A DNA stretch of 42,873 nt. Origin: DASQJJ01 sp035631115. GTDB lineage: Bacteria > Patescibacteriota > Microgenomatia > Levybacterales > UBA12049. Of the stretch, positions 14,910 through 23,050 are shown in pieces. Below the pieces are notes generated by a model. That model had not been told where the DNA came from and did no database searches. It saw only the letters and a list, made by a program, of their open reading frames with translations. The position numbers and the translations under genes were made by a program. The stretch lies in contig DASQJJ010000019.1 in assembly GCA_035631115.1 (NCBI GenBank), positions 1 to 42,873 on the forward strand, in the 5' to 3' direction. Position 1 is the stretch's first letter; every line of letters starts with the position of its first letter.

Positions 14910-17195
14910 ATGTCTGCATCAAGTCCACAGGGAGAAAGCGTTGGTCCTTCTGCAGAGGCCCTCATGCAATCCGAGGTTACGGAAATTTCTGGCAGGGACG
15001 CAAGTCTTATTCTTGGTCAAATAGCTCCACGACATACAGTAAGAGGAGTAAGTAGGATAAGTGATAAATTGACAACAAGAGTTCAGAAAGTAAAGGCAAT
15101 GGATGGTGGGGTTGGATTGGCAATACCTGAAGATGATGCTATTACGGTCGAAGAATTACTTCGAGCTGCTCGCCTCTTAGACCCAAGCCTAAGAGAAGAA
15201 TCTCCAACAAGCCCTCCTTCACCGTTAAGGCAATTAACAAGAAACTTACAAAATGGTGCAATTTGGCTTTCTCATTTTGCAGCAGAAAGAAATCTTACAG
15301 AAGCGACTGATGTAATTGAGTATTTGTACAACTTGGGAGGAAGAATAGAAGCAGAAATGAGAGGAAAGGGAAATGCCTTTGCCCCTAAAACACTCGATGA
15401 GATTAAGGCATTACACATTGCATATCCAGAATCAGTAACAGATGAGGTAGCAAGAAATGGATATGATAGAGAGATGATGTTTTATCTTCTCTTTGGAAAG
15501 AATATTTTACTTGATCCCCAAAGTGATGGGCCAGTGAATGATGTACCTGAGGGTACGGTATACGAACATTTGTATAAAAGATGGAGAGAAAATCAACAAA
15601 AGCCAGTTGCAGAAAGCGCAGTATCAATGCAAGAGCTTGCCAGTACTCAAGATATTCCTGCAGATTCTTGGAGACTTCGTAAGCAATTCGAAGAAGAATA
15701 TCTTGATAGATTTATTAATGCTCTAAAATTAGATCCTCAACAGGCAGTAGCTCTTATTAGAAAAAGCCTTTTCAATGGAAGGGGACACACTGCGCTTTTT
15801 GGCATTGTGGAAGGGGGAGCACTCGAGCAATTCTTGGGCGAAGCAGTAATGCGCGTTGGGCGTGGGCATATTACAGAAAATCTCGCCATGCCACCAAAAT
15901 TGCGAGAAAGTTTGGCTTCTCGCTTTAATGAGGACTATGCAAAGCAATTTTTTGAGCAATTTCAGCTTGGTGAAGGGGAAGTGAGTAAGTTGTTTGAGAG
16001 AGCACGCGAAATGGCACAAAAACACGAAGCATTACATCTATCTCTCGAACAACAGATAGATAATTTTTTTGAACTGGTTAGAGGATTTTCTTATACAGAA
16101 AGTGTACTGCATGCAGGCTTTGCTCACGCAGTGGAAACAGGAGAATTCAACTGTACAATTAAGTCATTTTTGTTGGGTACTCTTCTCGAGGAATATTTAG
16201 GAGATAAATTATATATATTTGGTGTTGCGAGAGTGGGGCACGTAGAGCTTCTTGTTGCAGAAAAAGATACTCAAAATCCTCAAAAAGCAAAAGAAGCTTT
16301 TGGATTGAATGCTAATACTATATATAGTAGAGAGCGAATAGAAAAAAAACCTGAAGATACATCTATGCTTCCCACTAATATGCCAATTGGCTTAGATATC
16401 CAACAAAAAAAACCTCTCAAAGATGCTTTTGGAGGTAAAGAAAAAATAGTAGATAGAGAAATTCTTGATGTTATAGATGAAGCAATACCTTTTTATGAAA
16501 GTGATAATCCTCAGTTTTATCATATCCCCCAAAGGACTAAATCTGGGACAACCCAAATCGGCTCTTGGCAAAGAATGGTCGCAGCCTCAATTGTGGGTAA
16601 TTTTGCAAGCATTGATCTTAGTGATGAAGGAAAAGCTGCCGTAGCACATTCAGCGTCTTTACTCAGGCCCAACTCTAGTACGCTAACGATTTTAGGTGCT
16701 TCTCTCAGAAATCTTGGCTTGGAGGAATATGCTGCTCCTTATTTAGAAAAAGCAGTAAGTCTTTTCCCAGATAGTCTCTCTGCATGGCGTGAGTTGGGGC
16801 TACAAACAGAAAAAGACCCAGTTAGAAGTAGGGGCTATCTACTAAAATCATTGGAGCTAGATACGGCCAACGATGCATCTTGGCTTAATATGGGGAATTC
16901 CTATCTTTTTGCTGGAGATGCAGATACTGCACGGCGTTGTTATAGAAAAGCAGTCGTGCTAAATCCAAATGATCGTTGGAATTGGTTTAATGTTGCAGTG
17001 TCGTATGGTTCGGATTATGGTGCATTACCTGCAACTAACGATGAATTTATTGAAGGAATTTCTGCATGGGAGCATGCTCTTGCTTTAGGTAGTGAAGACC
17101 CAACTGAAACAGAAGAGCAAAAGCAGTACTATACTACAATCATGAATAGAATGAAAGAAGATTATGATCGCTTTAAAGCAACACACGTTTCTTAG
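14910..17195 (+). CDS. Large TPR protein with a possible transglutaminase-like Cys-His core
   Basis: The 761-residue protein has no signal peptide or clear membrane helix. The N-terminal half is helical and unrecognised. Around residues 410-460 the segment EFNCTIKSFLLGTLLEE, followed about 20 residues later by VGHVELLVA, has the Cys-helix and strand-His arrangement of transglutaminase-like proteases. The third residue is not obvious. The last ~200 residues contain tetratricopeptide repeats (units around LGLEEYAAPYLEKAVSLFP and AGDADTARRCYRKAVVLNP), which usually bind partners. It is a single gene between the FtsEX unit and a surface-protein gene. Function is unknown and the protease idea is inference. 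Confidence 0.6.
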   Translation: MSASSPQGESVGPSAEALMQSEVTEISGRDASLILGQIAPRHTVRGVSRISDKLTTRVQKVKAMDGGVGLAIPEDDAITVEELLRAARLLDPSLREESPTSPPSPLRQLTRNLQNGAIWLSHFAAERNLTEATDVIEYLYNLGGRIEAEMRGKGNAFAPKTLDEIKALHIAYPESVTDEVARNGYDREMMFYLLFGKNILLDPQSDGPVNDVPEGTVYEHLYKRWRENQQKPVAESAVSMQELASTQDIPADSWRLRKQFEEEYLDRFINALKLDPQQAVALIRKSLFNGRGHTALFGIVEGGALEQFLGEAVMRVGRGHITENLAMPPKLRESLASRFNEDYAKQFFEQFQLGEGEVSKLFERAREMAQKHEALHLSLEQQIDNFFELVRGFSYTESVLHAGFAHAVETGEFNCTIKSFLLGTLLEEYLGDKLYIFGVARVGHVELLVAEKDTQNPQKAKEAFGLNANTIYSRERIEKKPEDTSMLPTNMPIGLDIQQKKPLKDAFGGKEKIVDREILDVIDEAIPFYESDNPQFYHIPQRTKSGTTQIGSWQRMVAASIVGNFASIDLSDEGKAAVAHSASLLRPNSSTLTILGASLRNLGLEEYAAPYLEKAVSLFPDSLSAWRELGLQTEKDPVRSRGYLLKSLELDTANDASWLNMGNSYLFAGDADTARRCYRKAVVLNPNDRWNWFNVAVSYGSDYGALPATNDEFIEGISAWEHALALGSEDPTETEEQKQYYTTIMNRMKEDYDRFKATHVS

Positions 17196-17247
17196 GAATT
17201 ACTCCTAGACAAAAAGAAATTTTTCTCCGTACAATAAGAAAGTCTTC

Positions 17248-18096
17248 ATGAAATCTAAAGCTATTTTTCAGATTGGCCTAGCTGCATGTATCCTTTTTGC
17301 TTTCTTCTTTCTTCCATTTAAAATATATGCAACGCGAAGTATTACTATTTCTGCAGACAAATCTTCTCTTTCTGGATATGAAGAAATGACAATACACATC
17401 GCTTCTATGTCGGGATTTACCGACGGTGAAACAATATATATAAAAGGAGCGTTCTATAAAGATGGGACAAGTAATTACTTTGGATTTACCAATAATAATG
17501 GTAATTGGGTCAAGAATGGAGACAGTACCACAAGTCAAAGACAAATTGTAATCAACAATTGGGACGAGGACATTGTGGTAAAAAGCGACTTCGACGACTC
17601 GGGATATACGGGTAGTGGTGCGTATAAAGTAAAAATAGGATTTTATTACCTTACATCTGGCGGCAATATGTCATCTGTTAACTGGTCAACAAATAATTTG
17701 GATATTAGTATTTCCAGTCCGCCTCCAACTCCAACTAACGCACCAACCGTTAGTCCAACCAGTGTGCCAACACACACTCCTACGCCAATACCCACGAGTA
17801 AGCCGTCGCCTACATCGGTTACCTCCAAAACTTCTCCGAGTCCCTCTCCTTCAGTGAGTTCAGCTACAGACAACACTTCAATTCAGGAAAGGCCAACTCA
17901 GGCTGTTTTGGGTATGACACTCGATAATGCGTCACCTAGTCCTGCACCAACAGATAAAAATACTACATCTTTTCTTGTGCTACTTGGCATTGGGGGAGCT
18001 TGTATTCTTCTTTCTTGTGGTATACTCTTTTTCTATAAATGGCGAAAAGGTGCTTTGCCTCACGTATTTCATGAAGCAGTTAACGAAGAAGCATAA
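17248..18096 (+). CDS. Surface protein: signal peptide, beta domain, Pro/Thr/Ser stalk, C-terminal anchor
   Basis: The 282-residue protein has a signal peptide (1-28, ending YATRS), a beta-rich domain (30-155), and a low-complexity P/T/S stalk of about 70 residues, a typical glycosylation target. A VLGMTLDNA segment leads to a membrane helix (about 241-262) and a short basic tail (KWRKG). This is the layout of an outside-displayed, membrane-anchored protein without an LPxTG sorting signal. TACAAT at 17230-17235 is a possible -10, 12 nt from the ATG. The nearby glycosyltransferase locus may modify the stalk, which is speculative. No domain family is recognised. Confidence 0.75.
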   Translation: MKSKAIFQIGLAACILFAFFFLPFKIYATRSITISADKSSLSGYEEMTIHIASMSGFTDGETIYIKGAFYKDGTSNYFGFTNNNGNWVKNGDSTTSQRQIVINNWDEDIVVKSDFDDSGYTGSGAYKVKIGFYYLTSGGNMSSVNWSTNNLDISISSPPPTPTNAPTVSPTSVPTHTPTPIPTSKPSPTSVTSKTSPSPSPSVSSATDNTSIQERPTQAVLGMTLDNASPSPAPTDKNTTSFLVLLGIGGACILLSCGILFFYKWRKGALPHVFHEAVNEEA

Positions 18097-18102
18097 TATA
18101 AT
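18097..18102 (+). promoter_or_regulatory. -10 box of the tsaE unit, leaderless
   Basis: TATAAT directly follows the TAA stop of the preceding gene and ends 6 nt before the tsaE ATG at 18109. Confidence 0.65.
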
Positions 18103-18108
18103 AATGGT

Positions 18109-18567
18109 ATGAAAGTACATACAAATAGTGCGCAGGAGACCCAACACGCTGGGAAAATCTTTGCAAAAAAGTTAGTTGGCGGAGATACAATATTACTGTA
18201 TGGTAATTTAGGTGCAGGTAAGACAACATTTGTACAGGGATTAGCAAAAGGCTTGGGTATAGAAAAGCGAATTATTTCCCCCACATTCATTATCGTACGA
18301 AGATATGAAGTTTTAAATTCTTCTTCGAGCGAACAAAGTGAGTCGAGAAGTTCTCGACAAGCTCGAACAATAAAATGGCTCTATCACATAGACCTTTACA
18401 GAACGCAGACAGAGGATGATGTAAAAGGACTGGGAATTGATGAAATTTTACAAGAAAAAGATGCAATAGTTGCTATAGAATGGCCAGAAAAATTAGGATC
18501 TTTTCTTCCAAAAAAAAGGTGGGAATTACGCTTTGAAAATCATGATATAGAAGAGGAGTATAATTAA
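18109..18567 (+). CDS. tsaE: tRNA t6A37 synthesis ATPase TsaE, with repeat-encoded insert
   Basis: TsaE is the ATPase that supports TsaB-TsaD in making N6-threonylcarbamoyladenosine at tRNA position 37. Walker A is GNLGAGKT (32-39); SPTFIIVRRY and LYHIDLYR are the conserved core strands, and IEWPEKLG is the Walker-B-side motif. Between RRYE and LYHIDLYR, normally a short loop, lies a Ser/Arg-rich insert (about 70-87) encoded by a palindromic repeat that also occurs in recJ. The open frame is preserved and the core motifs are intact, so the protein is probably active. tsaC follows 4 bp later. Confidence 0.92.
   Translation: MKVHTNSAQETQHAGKIFAKKLVGGDTILLYGNLGAGKTTFVQGLAKGLGIEKRIISPTFIIVRRYEVLNSSSSEQSESRSSRQARTIKWLYHIDLYRTQTEDDVKGLGIDEILQEKDAIVAIEWPEKLGSFLPKKRWELRFENHDIEEEYN
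18320..18368 (+). repeat. In-frame nested palindrome, copy in tsaE
   Basis: TTCGAGC, 11 nt, GTCGAGAA, 1 nt, TTCTCGAC, 2 nt, GCTCGAA forms a two-part hairpin. It encodes SSSSEQSESRSSRQAR within a TsaE surface loop. A close relative in the same frame at its left half lies at 41974-42026 in recJ. Confidence 0.85.
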
Positions 18568-18571
18568 TTAT

Positions 18572-19150
18572 ATGGATAAAAAAGTAGAAAAAGCAGTAGA
18601 AATTCTTAAATCTGGCGGAATAGTGCTTTTGCCAACAGACACGGTCTTTGGTATCTGCTGCCGAATTGATAATAATAAGGCATTGGAAAGATTATTTGCA
18701 ATTAAAAAAAGAGAAAATAGTCAGGCCGTACCAATCTTAGTAAGCAGTACAGATATGGTAAAAGAATATGCACAACCATTTAATGAAAAAATAGAAAAAC
18801 TTATGGAGCAGTATTGGCCTGGAGGTCTTACCATTGTTATTAAGGCAAAGAAAGAAAAGGTATTGCCTCTGGTGAGGGGAGATGGTGATACTGTTGGCGT
18901 ACGGATTCCCGACTCTGTATCTCTCTTTCAAATTATAGAAGAGGTTGGGGTACCTATTACCGGTACATCTGCAAATTTTCATGGACTCCCATCGGTTAAA
19001 AATTGGAAAGATCTAGACCCACGATTGGTACAATTAGTTGATTATGTCCTGGAAGAAGATAGTCTTGGTGGTACAGCATCTACAGTTGTAGATTGCTCGG
19101 AAGAAAATTGGAAAATTCTAAGGCAAGGTGCAGTTACAATAAAACTATGA
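18572..19150 (+). CDS. tsaC: Threonylcarbamoyl-AMP synthase (Sua5/YrdC family)
   Basis: The 192-residue YrdC-fold enzyme makes threonylcarbamoyl-AMP from threonine, bicarbonate and ATP, the first step of t6A synthesis. It shows the core LPTDTVFGI, the KKRENSQAVPILV basic strip (family KxR...KP), the WPGGLTIVI motif and GTSANFHG near the active site. There is no Sua5 C-terminal domain, so it is the short TsaC type. It follows tsaE by 4 bp, and its TGA stop overlaps the ATG of tsaB (ATGA), which implies translational coupling. Confidence 0.93.
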   Translation: MDKKVEKAVEILKSGGIVLLPTDTVFGICCRIDNNKALERLFAIKKRENSQAVPILVSSTDMVKEYAQPFNEKIEKLMEQYWPGGLTIVIKAKKEKVLPLVRGDGDTVGVRIPDSVSLFQIIEEVGVPITGTSANFHGLPSVKNWKDLDPRLVQLVDYVLEEDSLGGTASTVVDCSEENWKILRQGAVTIKL

Positions 19151-19175
19151 ACGATGAACCAAGAACTATGAACTC
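19147..19175. repeat. GAAC/ATGAAC-type repeat at the tsaC-tsaB junction
   Basis: ATGAACGATGAACC and AAGAACTATGAACTC units match the repeats at 680, 2577 and 24352. They supply both candidate start codons of tsaB. Confidence 0.55.
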
Positions 19176-19464
19176 ATTATATATAGATACAACAAGTAAT
19201 AAAGAAATTATTGTGCGATTAACGATAGATGGAAAGGATTTTGAAGAAAAAAGAAGTATCGAAAACAATCGAACACAAATTGTACTACCCCTTATAGAGC
19301 AATTATTTAAAGAACATAATTTATCTCCAAAGGATATAGGCTCTGTTATGGCACATACAGGGCCGGGAAGCTTTACTGGGATACGAGTTGGGGTCTCTAT
19401 TGCTAATGCATTTTCTTTTGCATTACAGCATAATACTCCTCCTATTGAGCCGCAGTATACCTGA
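19147..19464 (+). CDS. tsaB: Truncated TsaB-like protein
   Basis: The 105-residue protein matches only the N-terminal half of TsaB (usual length about 220). It has the LYIDTTSNKE nucleotide-fold start and the hallmark TGPGSFTGIRVG, then stops after about 20 more residues. The N-terminal half carries the TsaD dimer interface, so a minimal scaffold may suffice; alternatively it is a decayed copy. No second half is seen in any frame up to the next gene. Two starts are possible: ATG 19147, overlapping the tsaC stop, or ATG 19168, directly before the conserved core. The bases between belong to a GAAC-type repeat. Confidence 0.75.
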   Translation: MNDEPRTMNSLYIDTTSNKEIIVRLTIDGKDFEEKRSIENNRTQIVLPLIEQLFKEHNLSPKDIGSVMAHTGPGSFTGIRVGVSIANAFSFALQHNTPPIEPQYT

Positions 19465-19473
19465 TGTTATACT
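19465..19473 (+). promoter_or_regulatory. Extended -10 upstream of the CAP-domain gene
   Basis: TGtTATACT overlaps the tsaB stop region and ends 12 nt before the ATG at 19486, giving a leader of only a few bases. Confidence 0.5.
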
Positions 19474-19485
19474 AAAATTAGTTGT

Positions 19486-20397
19486 ATGTTAAAAACTCTT
19501 GCCCACTTTTTTCTCCCTAGACATTCCAATAACCAACGTGCTCGTGCAATTCACAGTCAAATCATTTTCCTTGTCGTACTTCTTCTTTTTGGAAGCTCTT
19601 TTCTTATTTCTACAAGTAAAAAAAACTTAAGTGGAGTATTAGGAGTCAGTGTTAATGTATCAACTTCGGACTTACTCAATCTTACCAACCAGAAAAGAGC
19701 AGAAGCAGGATTGTCGCCTTTGCAATTAGATGGTCAGTTGTCTCAGGCAGCAGAAGCAAAAGCGCAAAACATGTTTGCAAAAGGATATTGGGCACATTTT
19801 GCACCAGATGGGACAAGTCCCTGGGATTTTATAAAAGGAGCTGGGTATCCGTATGTGTATGCAGGCGAAAATTTAGCAAGAGGGTTTAGTAGTAGCGGAG
19901 ATGTGGTAAATGCATGGATGGCAAGCCCAGACCATAGGGCAAATATGTTGTCTGCACATTATTCCGATGTTGGATTTGCTATAGAGCAAGGGCCTTTGCC
20001 AGGAGATGCAAGCACTGTGCTTGTTGTTGAAATGTTTGGAAGTAAATATTTAGCAGCGCAGCAACCACAAGCTCCTCCTGTTGTCGCCAGTGTAGAAACA
20101 GGAAATACACAACAACCCACTCCTACTGTAGCACCACAAATAACGAATGCGCCAACGCCAACAACTGTTCCTGTTTTGGCGGCAGTTAAAAAGCAGCCAC
20201 TTTTAGATAGCGCATTTATTACCAAAGCCACGAGTCTTTTCCTTTTGTCTCTATTCCTTCTTATTTTTGGTCTGGATGTTGTAGTTACAGAAAGTAGACA
20301 AACGGTTCGCTTGGCAGGACATAGCTTTGATCATTTACTTTTCTTACTTGGCATCTTAGCGATAGCAATAAGTATTGGATTTGGAGTAGTTGGATAA
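19486..20397 (+). CDS. CAP/SCP (PR-1-like) domain membrane protein
   Basis: The 303-residue protein has an N-terminal membrane helix (about 24-43), then a CAP domain (about 60-190). Domain hallmarks are LLNLTNQKRAEAGLSPL, GYWAHFAPDG, AGENLARG, and WMASPDHRANMLS followed by YSDVGFAI. A Pro/Thr/Gln-rich linker (about 195-230) leads to two C-terminal hydrophobic helices. Bacterial CAP proteins are secreted and mostly of unknown activity; some bind lipids or wall. The SGVLG segment just before the domain resembles the VLG motif in the 17248 protein. It is translated close to the next gene (1-bp gap). Confidence 0.85.
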   Translation: MLKTLAHFFLPRHSNNQRARAIHSQIIFLVVLLLFGSSFLISTSKKNLSGVLGVSVNVSTSDLLNLTNQKRAEAGLSPLQLDGQLSQAAEAKAQNMFAKGYWAHFAPDGTSPWDFIKGAGYPYVYAGENLARGFSSSGDVVNAWMASPDHRANMLSAHYSDVGFAIEQGPLPGDASTVLVVEMFGSKYLAAQQPQAPPVVASVETGNTQQPTPTVAPQITNAPTPTTVPVLAAVKKQPLLDSAFITKATSLFLLSLFLLIFGLDVVVTESRQTVRLAGHSFDHLLFLLGILAIAISIGFGVVG

Positions 20398-20398
20398 T

Positions 20399-20653
20399 AT
20401 GAAAAAACACCTTGGCTATTACATATCATTTTTTATAATATTAGCAGGAGGGGTGTATTTGTCTTTGCAAGGTAATGGAGATAAATCACTTACCTTAAGA
20501 TTTGTTGGACTCTTTGCTTTTGCGTATGTTGTGTGGGGACTTTTGCACCATTTAGTCCACCACAGCATGACTGTACGGATTGTGATAGAATACATAGTTG
20601 TAGCACTTCTTGGTGTTGCAGTAATTGTTTTTATCCTTAATGGAGGAGTATAG
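20399..20653 (+). CDS. Small three-helix membrane protein
   Basis: The 84-residue protein consists of three hydrophobic helices (about 6-24, 32-52 and 60-80), with a His-rich turn LLHHLVHHS before the third. I chose the ATG at 20399 because the upstream TTG lies inside the preceding gene. No family is recognised. Its tight spacing with the CAP gene before it (1 bp) and rmlA after it (6 bp) suggests one transcript. Confidence 0.7.
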   Translation: MKKHLGYYISFFIILAGGVYLSLQGNGDKSLTLRFVGLFAFAYVVWGLLHHLVHHSMTVRIVIEYIVVALLGVAVIVFILNGGV

Positions 20654-20659
20654 AAAATT

Positions 20660-21385
20660 ATGAAAGGTATTATTTTAGCTGGCGGAAATGCAACACGATT
20701 AAGACCTCTTACAAAGATTACCTCAAAACAATTGTTACCCGTTTACAACAAGCCAATGATTTTTTACCCAATAGAAACATTAGCAAGTGCGGGAATTACA
20801 GAAATTCTCATCATTATTGCTCCGGATTATGCAGGACACTTTTTGTATCTTTTAGGGTCTGGTAAGGAATATGGTCTCCGATTTACCTATGAAATTCAAG
20901 AAGAACCTCGAGGTCTTGCAGACGCATTTATTGTTGGTGAAGAATTCATGAAAGGGGACAGTGTTACTATGATTTTGGGAGACAATATTTTTGAAGACAA
21001 TTTCGAAGATCCAATTAAAAATTTCAAAAAGGGTGGTCATATTTTTGCAAAGCAAGTTTCAGATCCAGAAAAATCCGCTGTTGTAGAATTTAACGAAAAT
21101 GGAAAGGTAGTTTCTATTGTAGAAAAACCAAAAGAGCCAAAAAGTAATTATGCTGTTCCAGGCATTTATATATTTGACCATAGAGCACCAAGTTTTGCGA
21201 AAAGTCTTAAGCCTTCAGCAAGAGGAGAATTGGAAATTGTTGATATGTATATGAACTATTTTAATAGAGGAGAATTGGAAGTTACAAAAATTAATGGTTG
21301 GTGGGAAGATGCAGGGACATTCGATGGACTTCTTCGAGTTAATAATTTTATCGCAGACAGAGTAAAAAAAGGTGAAATCAAATAA
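20660..21385 (+). CDS. rmlA: Glucose-1-phosphate thymidylyltransferase (RmlA), short form
   Basis: The enzyme joins glucose-1-phosphate and dTTP to dTDP-glucose, the first step towards dTDP-deoxysugars. It has the nucleotidyltransferase signature GIILAGGNATRLRP, the second loop KQLLPVYNKPM, LGDNIF for the metal, VEKPKEPKS, and the sugar-contact WWEDAGTFDGLL. At 241 residues it lacks the C-terminal allosteric segment of the ~290-residue RmlA. A purine-rich GGAGGAG about 11 nt upstream of the ATG could act as a loose ribosome site. It leads the sugar-nucleotide locus. Confidence 0.92.
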   Translation: MKGIILAGGNATRLRPLTKITSKQLLPVYNKPMIFYPIETLASAGITEILIIIAPDYAGHFLYLLGSGKEYGLRFTYEIQEEPRGLADAFIVGEEFMKGDSVTMILGDNIFEDNFEDPIKNFKKGGHIFAKQVSDPEKSAVVEFNENGKVVSIVEKPKEPKSNYAVPGIYIFDHRAPSFAKSLKPSARGELEIVDMYMNYFNRGELEVTKINGWWEDAGTFDGLLRVNNFIADRVKKGEIK

Positions 21386-21399
21386 CTCCTCGGCTCTTT

Positions 21400-21948
21400 A
21401 TGACAGACGCAAAGCAAAAAATTCTTTCTTCAAAAGATGTATTTACAGCAAAACTTTTTACCGTAAAAGAAGAAGTCTTGCAAGATCATAATAATCAACT
21501 TCATACATTTCATACCGCGTATACAAATCCAGCAGCAGGTGTTATTCCTATAACTTCAAAAGGAGAAATAATTCTAATAAATCAGTATAGATACATCTTT
21601 GAAAAAAGAATATTGGGAATGATTGCTGGGTATATTGAAGAAGGAGAAACATCTCTTCAAGCAGTGAAGCGTGAATTACATGAGGAAGCAGGAATTACAG
21701 CAGGACAATTCGAGCTTTTAGCAAAAATTGAATTAGCAAGAAGTGTTGCTGTCCAAACATATCATATATTTTTAGCAAAAGACTTAGAAATTGGAGAGGC
21801 ACATCCCGACAGCGATGAAGACATCGAAATCGTACGACTTTCTTTGCAAGAAGCAGTAAAAAAAGTTATGAATGGGGAAATCTACCATTCTCCAAGTATG
21901 ACTGCTATACTAATGCTAGATAAATTAAAACGGGAGAAAAAGATATGA
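21400..21948 (+). CDS. Nudix hydrolase, ADP-ribose pyrophosphatase-like
   Basis: The 182-residue protein has a complete Nudix box (G-x5-E-x7-RE-x2-EE-x-G) read as GYIEEGETSLQAVKRELHEE followed by AGI. It is preceded by INQYRYIFEKRILGMIAG, typical of the ADP-ribose/GDP-mannose pyrophosphatase group. It would cleave a nucleoside diphosphate linked to another group. Sitting between rmlA and rmlB, it may act on nucleotide sugars or simply be carried along. The gap to rmlA is 14 bp, and the stop is within a palindromic repeat. Confidence 0.88.
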   Translation: MTDAKQKILSSKDVFTAKLFTVKEEVLQDHNNQLHTFHTAYTNPAAGVIPITSKGEIILINQYRYIFEKRILGMIAGYIEEGETSLQAVKRELHEEAGITAGQFELLAKIELARSVAVQTYHIFLAKDLEIGEAHPDSDEDIEIVRLSLQEAVKKVMNGEIYHSPSMTAILMLDKLKREKKI

Positions 21949-21986
21949 CCCATTCGGCAAGCTCAGGGTCATATTGAGTAAAATCG
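21945..21986. repeat. Intergenic palindrome between Nudix and rmlB genes
   Basis: ATATGACCC and GGGTCATAT form a 9-bp stem around ATTCGGCAAGCTCA. They are followed by TGAGTAAAATCGAAAT, a degenerate form of the TGAGCGAAGTCGAAGG repeat at 26983. The Nudix stop codon lies in the left arm. Confidence 0.7.
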
Positions 21987-21990
21987 AAAT

Positions 21991-23013
21991 ATGAAAATAC
22001 TTGTAACAGGTGGCGCAGGATTTATTGGTAGTAATTTTATTTTGTACTGGATGAAAAATCATCCAGATGATGAAATAGTAAATTTTGACAAACTTACCTA
22101 TGCTGGTAATTTGGAAAATCTTAAAGAGGTACAAGATAAATCAAATTATACTTTCTTCAAAGGAGATGTCCGTGACCCGATTGCAGTTGAGAATGCAATG
22201 CGAGATGTAGAGGTAATTGTGCATTTTGCAGCAGAGACCCATGTAGATAGAAGCATTATGAATCCTGCAGATTTTGTGGAGACAAATGTTGGTGGGACAC
22301 AAGTACTTCTGGATGCTGCAGTAAAAGCAAATATACGAAGGTTTCATCATGTCAGTACCGATGAAGTGTTTGGTGCATTAGAGTTAGGTTCAGCCGAACG
22401 CTTTGACGAACACACTCCATACAATCCCCACAGTCCATATTCTGCAAGTAAGGCAGGCTCTGACCATTTAGTACGGGCATATGCAGATACCTATGGATTG
22501 CCAATTAGTATTACCAATTGCTCCAATAATTTTGGACCCTTCCATTTCCCCGAAAAAATGATTCCCTTAGCAATTACCAATCTCTTAGAGGATAAAAAGG
22601 TTCCAATATATGGAGATGGACTGTATGTGAGAGACTGGCTGCATGTGGAGGACCATGCAAGGGCAATAGAAGCTGTCCTATTAAAAGGAAAAGAAGGAGA
22701 GACGTATTGTGTTGGAGGACTCGTTAAAGATGGGAAGGAAGTAAATAATCTAGAAGTTGTAAAAGAAATTTTGCGAATTTTAGGAAAGGGAGAGGATATG
22801 ATTGAATTTGTAAAAGATAGACCAGGGCATGATAGGCGGTATGCAATCGATTGGAGCAAGATTCATCGAGATTTAGGATGGGAGCCATTATACGATTTTA
22901 AGACATGGCTTGAAAAAACAGTTGCCTGGTATAAAGACAATGAATCCTGGTGGAAGAATGTAAAAAATGGCTCTTACGAGGCATATTACAAAAAGCAGTA
23001 TGAAGACAGATAG
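21991..23013 (+). CDS. rmlB: dTDP-glucose 4,6-dehydratase (RmlB)
   Basis: The extended SDR enzyme converts dTDP-glucose to dTDP-4-keto-6-deoxyglucose with bound NAD. Motifs are GGAGFIGSNF (NAD binding), FAAETHVDRSI, the dehydratase active-site STDEVFG with the Asp-Glu pair, and the catalytic YSASKAGSD. The C-terminal substrate motif is DRPGHDRRYAID. Length (340) is usual. It lies between the Nudix gene and the S23 gene, with rmlA upstream, in line with a dTDP-deoxysugar path. Confidence 0.95.
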   Translation: MKILVTGGAGFIGSNFILYWMKNHPDDEIVNFDKLTYAGNLENLKEVQDKSNYTFFKGDVRDPIAVENAMRDVEVIVHFAAETHVDRSIMNPADFVETNVGGTQVLLDAAVKANIRRFHHVSTDEVFGALELGSAERFDEHTPYNPHSPYSASKAGSDHLVRAYADTYGLPISITNCSNNFGPFHFPEKMIPLAITNLLEDKKVPIYGDGLYVRDWLHVEDHARAIEAVLLKGKEGETYCVGGLVKDGKEVNNLEVVKEILRILGKGEDMIEFVKDRPGHDRRYAIDWSKIHRDLGWEPLYDFKTWLEKTVAWYKDNESWWKNVKNGSYEAYYKKQYEDR

Positions 23014-23015
23014 GT

Positions 23016-23049
23016 GAATTTCTAATTCCTAATTTCTAATACCTAATAA
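23016..23049. repeat. TAATTTC-type short-period repeat, left flank of the S23 gene
   Basis: Units AATTTCTAATTCCT and AATTTCTAATACCT repeat every 7-14 nt. The inverse sequence lies at 23444-23477 on the other side of the four-helix-bundle gene. Confidence 0.65.
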
Positions 23050-23050
23050 A

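Noticed and set aside
19465..19485. Frameshift restoring a full-length TsaB
   Set aside because: The next frame downstream begins directly with a CAP-domain protein; no second TsaB half is found in any frame.
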